A DNA stretch of 64,000 bases from positions 45,191-109,190 of the forward strand of contig JASLHI010000004.1 in assembly GCA_030149815.1 (NCBI GenBank). Direction: 5' to 3'. This document shows, piece by piece, positions 61,697-64,000 of the stretch. A program made the translations under genes and the position numbers. This DNA comes from Aquirhabdus sp. (GTDB lineage: Bacteria > Pseudomonadota > Gammaproteobacteria > Pseudomonadales > Moraxellaceae). The notes under the pieces are model-generated. The model did not search any database and was not told the origin of the DNA. It worked only from the letters and a program-made list of their open reading frames with translations. The stretch's first letter is position 1. Each line of letters begins with the position of its first letter.

Positions 61697-64000
61697 ATGA
61701 ATAAAGTTTATCGCGTTATTTGGAGTAAGGCTCACAATACTTGGGTTGCAGTATCTGAGATTACAAAAGCACACGGGAAGAATAATCGTTCATCTATTGA
61801 ATCAATTGAAGCGGTCAGCTTGGCTGGTGGCATAGAACAAAAATCTACATACGGTTCTGTAAGGCGCTCTTTGATTGCTATCGCAGTTAGTGTGGTGTTT
61901 TGGCATGGAAATGCAGCATATGCATCTTATGCGGTAGCTGGTACTGGTGGTGGTACAGCTTCTGCTCCAGGTGTAGGTGCGATAGCGGTTAATGGAGGTA
62001 ATAATACAACAACTGCGTATTCTGCAAACTCTATCGCGATAGGTGGTAATGCGACTACTGGTGTCAGTGGTGCTGGTGCTGGTGGTGATGTTGGTAATGA
62101 TCAAGCTTTTGGTCAGGATGCACATTCTGGTGCTGGTGGTGCGATTGCAATGGGATCTGGGGCCCATGCTGGTTCAACGGGTTATTTGGCTGCAGGTCAG
62201 ACGATTGCCAATGTTACGGCGGCTGTAGGCGCTACAGCAATTGGTAATGATACCGTTGCTAATGGAGCATCCTCTGTTGCGATAGGTGGTGGTAACAATG
62301 TAGGCAATAGTAATGCTGGTACAAATACGAGTGCTAGCTCAGCAGAGGCTTTAGGGGTTCAGTCGATTGCAATTGGGCGAAATTCATACGTTGGAAGTAC
62401 TGCTGCTAATGGTGTTGCAATTGGTACAGGTACACAAGCAGCGGCTGGTGCTGTTGCGTTAGGTGGTTTGTCTACGGCTGGTAATGCGAATACAGCGACA
62501 ACATTAGGTGCTCAGGCACTTGGGACTGGTTCAATTGCATTGGGTGGTATGTCTAGTGCGGCGAATGGCGCTGATGTTGCGATTGGTCAGAATGCTAGCG
62601 CGAATGGTGGCGGGTTGTCAGCTGTAGCGCTTGGGTATAACGCATCGTCTGTGGGCTCTGATGCTTTGGCTCTGGGTAATTCAGCTAAAGCATCGGCTAA
62701 TTTTGCAGCCGCGTTTGGTAACTTTGCGGCTGCGAGCAATAATAATGCTAGTGCATTTGGTAATTCTGCAAGTGCATCTGGTTCTGGATCTTCTGCATTA
62801 GGTAACTTTGCAACGGCGGTCGGGACTAATGCTGTTGCTATAGGAACTGGTGGAGCGACAGGAAGTTATACTGGTAATGGTGCTAAGGCGACTGGTAATT
62901 ATTCTGTAGCTCTTGGTGGTGGAGTGACAACTGGTGCTGCTAGTGTAGCTGATAATTCCATTGCGATTGGTGGGCAATCGACCACATTTAACGCAGGTAA
63001 TACTGGTAGTATTGCAATTGGTCAGAGCGCGAATATTGCTGGAGCTAGTTCAACGAATTCAATTGCGATGGGTAATGCAGCAACAGCAGGTGCAGCGAGC
63101 GCCGTGGCAATTGGTAATTCTGCAAAAGCTTCAGGTGGTGCGGCGGTATCGATTGGTGCAAATAATACTGCTTATGGTAATGGGGCGGTATCAATTGGTG
63201 ATCCGAGCTATGCGAGTGGAACGGGTGCGTTTACTGGCGGTGCAAACAATATTGCTAATAGTGATGGTACGGCCTCAGCGACAGCGGCCAACATGGCGAA
63301 TGGTGCTGTAGCAATTGGTAATTCAAACACTGCAGTGGGTCAAGGCTCCGTTGCTTTGGGTAATAGTTCTACAGCGGGTACGGCGACTAATGTTGGTAAT
63401 GTGGCAATTGGTGATACTGCTACAGCGACAGCTAACAAGGGTGATGTGGCGTTAGGGTCTGGTTCAAACACAGCTACGGTTGTGCAAACTTCTAGTGGCT
63501 CTATAAATGGTGTGACCTATAGCGGCTTTGCGGGTACTACACCTACTAGTACTGTAAGTGTTGGGGGTGTTGGTTCAGAGCGTACAGTAACTAATGTTGC
63601 AGCTGGTCGTATCACATCTAGCTCTACGGATGCTATTAATGGCTCACAGTTATATTCGGTAGCTACTGGACTGGGTAATTCGATTTCTACAGTTTCAACA
63701 GGTCTGAGCAATACCAATAGCTCTGTATCAGCAGTATCGACAGGCTTAAGCAACACGAACACTTCAGTTTCTGCAGTTAGCTCTAACTTAAGCAACGTAT
63801 CGACTGGCCTTAGTAACACCAATAGCTCTGTATCTGCGGTCTCAACAGGCTTGAGTAATACCAATAGTTCAGTGTCAGCGGTGTCTACAAGCTTAAGTGC
63901 TGTTTCAACGAACTTAAGCAGCGTATCTGCAGCGCTAAGCAGTGTTTCAACTGGTTTGAGCAACACCAATAGCTCTGTATCTGCAGTATCGACAGGCTTA
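61697..64000 (+). CDS. Trimeric autotransporter adhesin (YadA/Ata-like), 5' part
   Basis: An open frame of 768 codons that runs off the window. It begins with an extended signal peptide (MNKVYRVIWSKAHNTWVAVSE, then a hydrophobic core ending near residue 76). A large YadA-type head follows (about residues 90-590) with dozens of repeats like SVAIGNxAxA and AVALG. The neck at about 632-655 (ERTVTNVAAGRI, DAINGSQLY) leads into a stalk of 14-residue repeats. The C-terminal anchor lies beyond the window. Such proteins form trimers on the cell surface and mediate adhesion and biofilm formation. The yfi operon and a shared promoter element suggest coordinated control. Confidence 0.93.
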   Translation, partial: MNKVYRVIWSKAHNTWVAVSEITKAHGKNNRSSIESIEAVSLAGGIEQKSTYGSVRRSLIAIAVSVVFWHGNAAYASYAVAGTGGGTASAPGVGAIAVNGGNNTTTAYSANSIAIGGNATTGVSGAGAGGDVGNDQAFGQDAHSGAGGAIAMGSGAHAGSTGYLAAGQTIANVTAAVGATAIGNDTVANGASSVAIGGGNNVGNSNAGTNTSASSAEALGVQSIAIGRNSYVGSTAANGVAIGTGTQAAAGAVALGGLSTAGNANTATTLGAQALGTGSIALGGMSSAANGADVAIGQNASANGGGLSAVALGYNASSVGSDALALGNSAKASANFAAAFGNFAAASNNNASAFGNSASASGSGSSALGNFATAVGTNAVAIGTGGATGSYTGNGAKATGNYSVALGGGVTTGAASVADNSIAIGGQSTTFNAGNTGSIAIGQSANIAGASSTNSIAMGNAATAGAASAVAIGNSAKASGGAAVSIGANNTAYGNGAVSIGDPSYASGTGAFTGGANNIANSDGTASATAANMANGAVAIGNSNTAVGQGSVALGNSSTAGTATNVGNVAIGDTATATANKGDVALGSGSNTATVVQTSSGSINGVTYSGFAGTTPTSTVSVGGVGSERTVTNVAAGRITSSSTDAINGSQLYSVATGLGNSISTVSTGLSNTNSSVSAVSTGLSNTNTSVSAVSSNLSNVSTGLSNTNSSVSAVSTGLSNTNSSVSAVSTSLSAVSTNLSSVSAALSSVSTGLSNTNSSVSAVSTGL
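63681..64000 (+). repeat. 42-bp tandem repeats encoding adhesin stalk
   Basis: Degenerate units of 42 bases encode STGLSNTNSSVSAV, two coiled-coil heptads each, with shorter variants (SSNLSNV, STSLSAV) in between. Hydrophobic Val/Leu fall at a and d positions, with Thr at alternate d positions. The array continues past the window end. Synonymous changes between units show it is not a recent expansion, but copy number could still vary. Confidence 0.8.

Noticed and set aside
61802..63969. Several long frames inside the adhesin gene on other frames or the opposite strand
   Set aside because: They are by-products of the repetitive Gly/Ala/Ser-rich coding sequence; the trimeric adhesin frame explains the whole stretch.
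63681..64000. Regular repeats that could be mistaken for a CRISPR array
   Set aside because: Units are in-frame coding repeats of 42 bases without unique spacers.

Overview
The window looks like chromosomal DNA of a gram-negative gammaproteobacterium, most likely a member of the Moraxellaceae (Acinetobacter or a close relative). This rests on moderate GC content, on lipoproteins, TonB, RND pumps and a trimeric autotransporter that imply an outer membrane, and on gene families common in that group (Fsr, MdfA, a DesB-type desaturase with its reductase). The species-level placement is inference. I see no rRNA, tRNA or CRISPR array.

Layout. 0-5.8 kb: a PIN-domain two-gene operon, a thioesterase, an MdfA pump, and an SDR gene divergent from a TetR gene with a clear operator-promoter overlap. 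5.8-22.1 kb: an export and regulator region holding BenE, a TetR-RND-adaptor operon, Fsr with an AraC regulator, a methyltransferase, a TetR/DUF4442 pair, and a MarR-OMF-EmrA-EmrB operon. 22.4-27.4 kb: an LplT-PlsC fusion, an ArsJ-associated type GAPDH, a class II aldolase and a lipase-like hydrolase. 27.6-27.9 kb: a decayed REP-associated transposase between inverted REP sequences. 27.9-31 kb: a desaturase/reductase operon facing a DesT-like repressor across overlapping palindromes. 31-37 kb: a complete tripartite RND pump (OMF-adaptor-permease).

37.4-46.7 kb holds a coherent, apparently phosphate-regulated locus. A four-unit 11-bp direct repeat like a Pho box precedes a TonB-dependent receptor, followed by dedicated ExbB, ExbD and TonB, a lipoprotein phosphatase, a secreted beta-propeller and a COG4705 membrane protein. 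It may be an uptake and hydrolysis system for a phosphorylated compound. 46.7-55 kb: mixed housekeeping and lipid-related genes, including CRP-like, FKBP, TetR/metal-dependent hydrolase, CDP-alcohol transferase and phospholipase C-like genes. 55.3-56 kb: a broken IS3-family element.

56-64 kb appears to be a surface-adhesion module: an AraC regulator, the YfiBNR cyclic-di-GMP signalling operon, and the 5' part of a large trimeric autotransporter adhesin that runs off the window. A 40-nt motif plus a conserved -10 box, with identical spacing, lies upstream of both the AraC gene and the adhesin, suggesting a shared activator-dependent promoter. The adhesin has a long predicted leader with a hairpin and a 24-codon hydrophobic small ORF that abuts its start codon.
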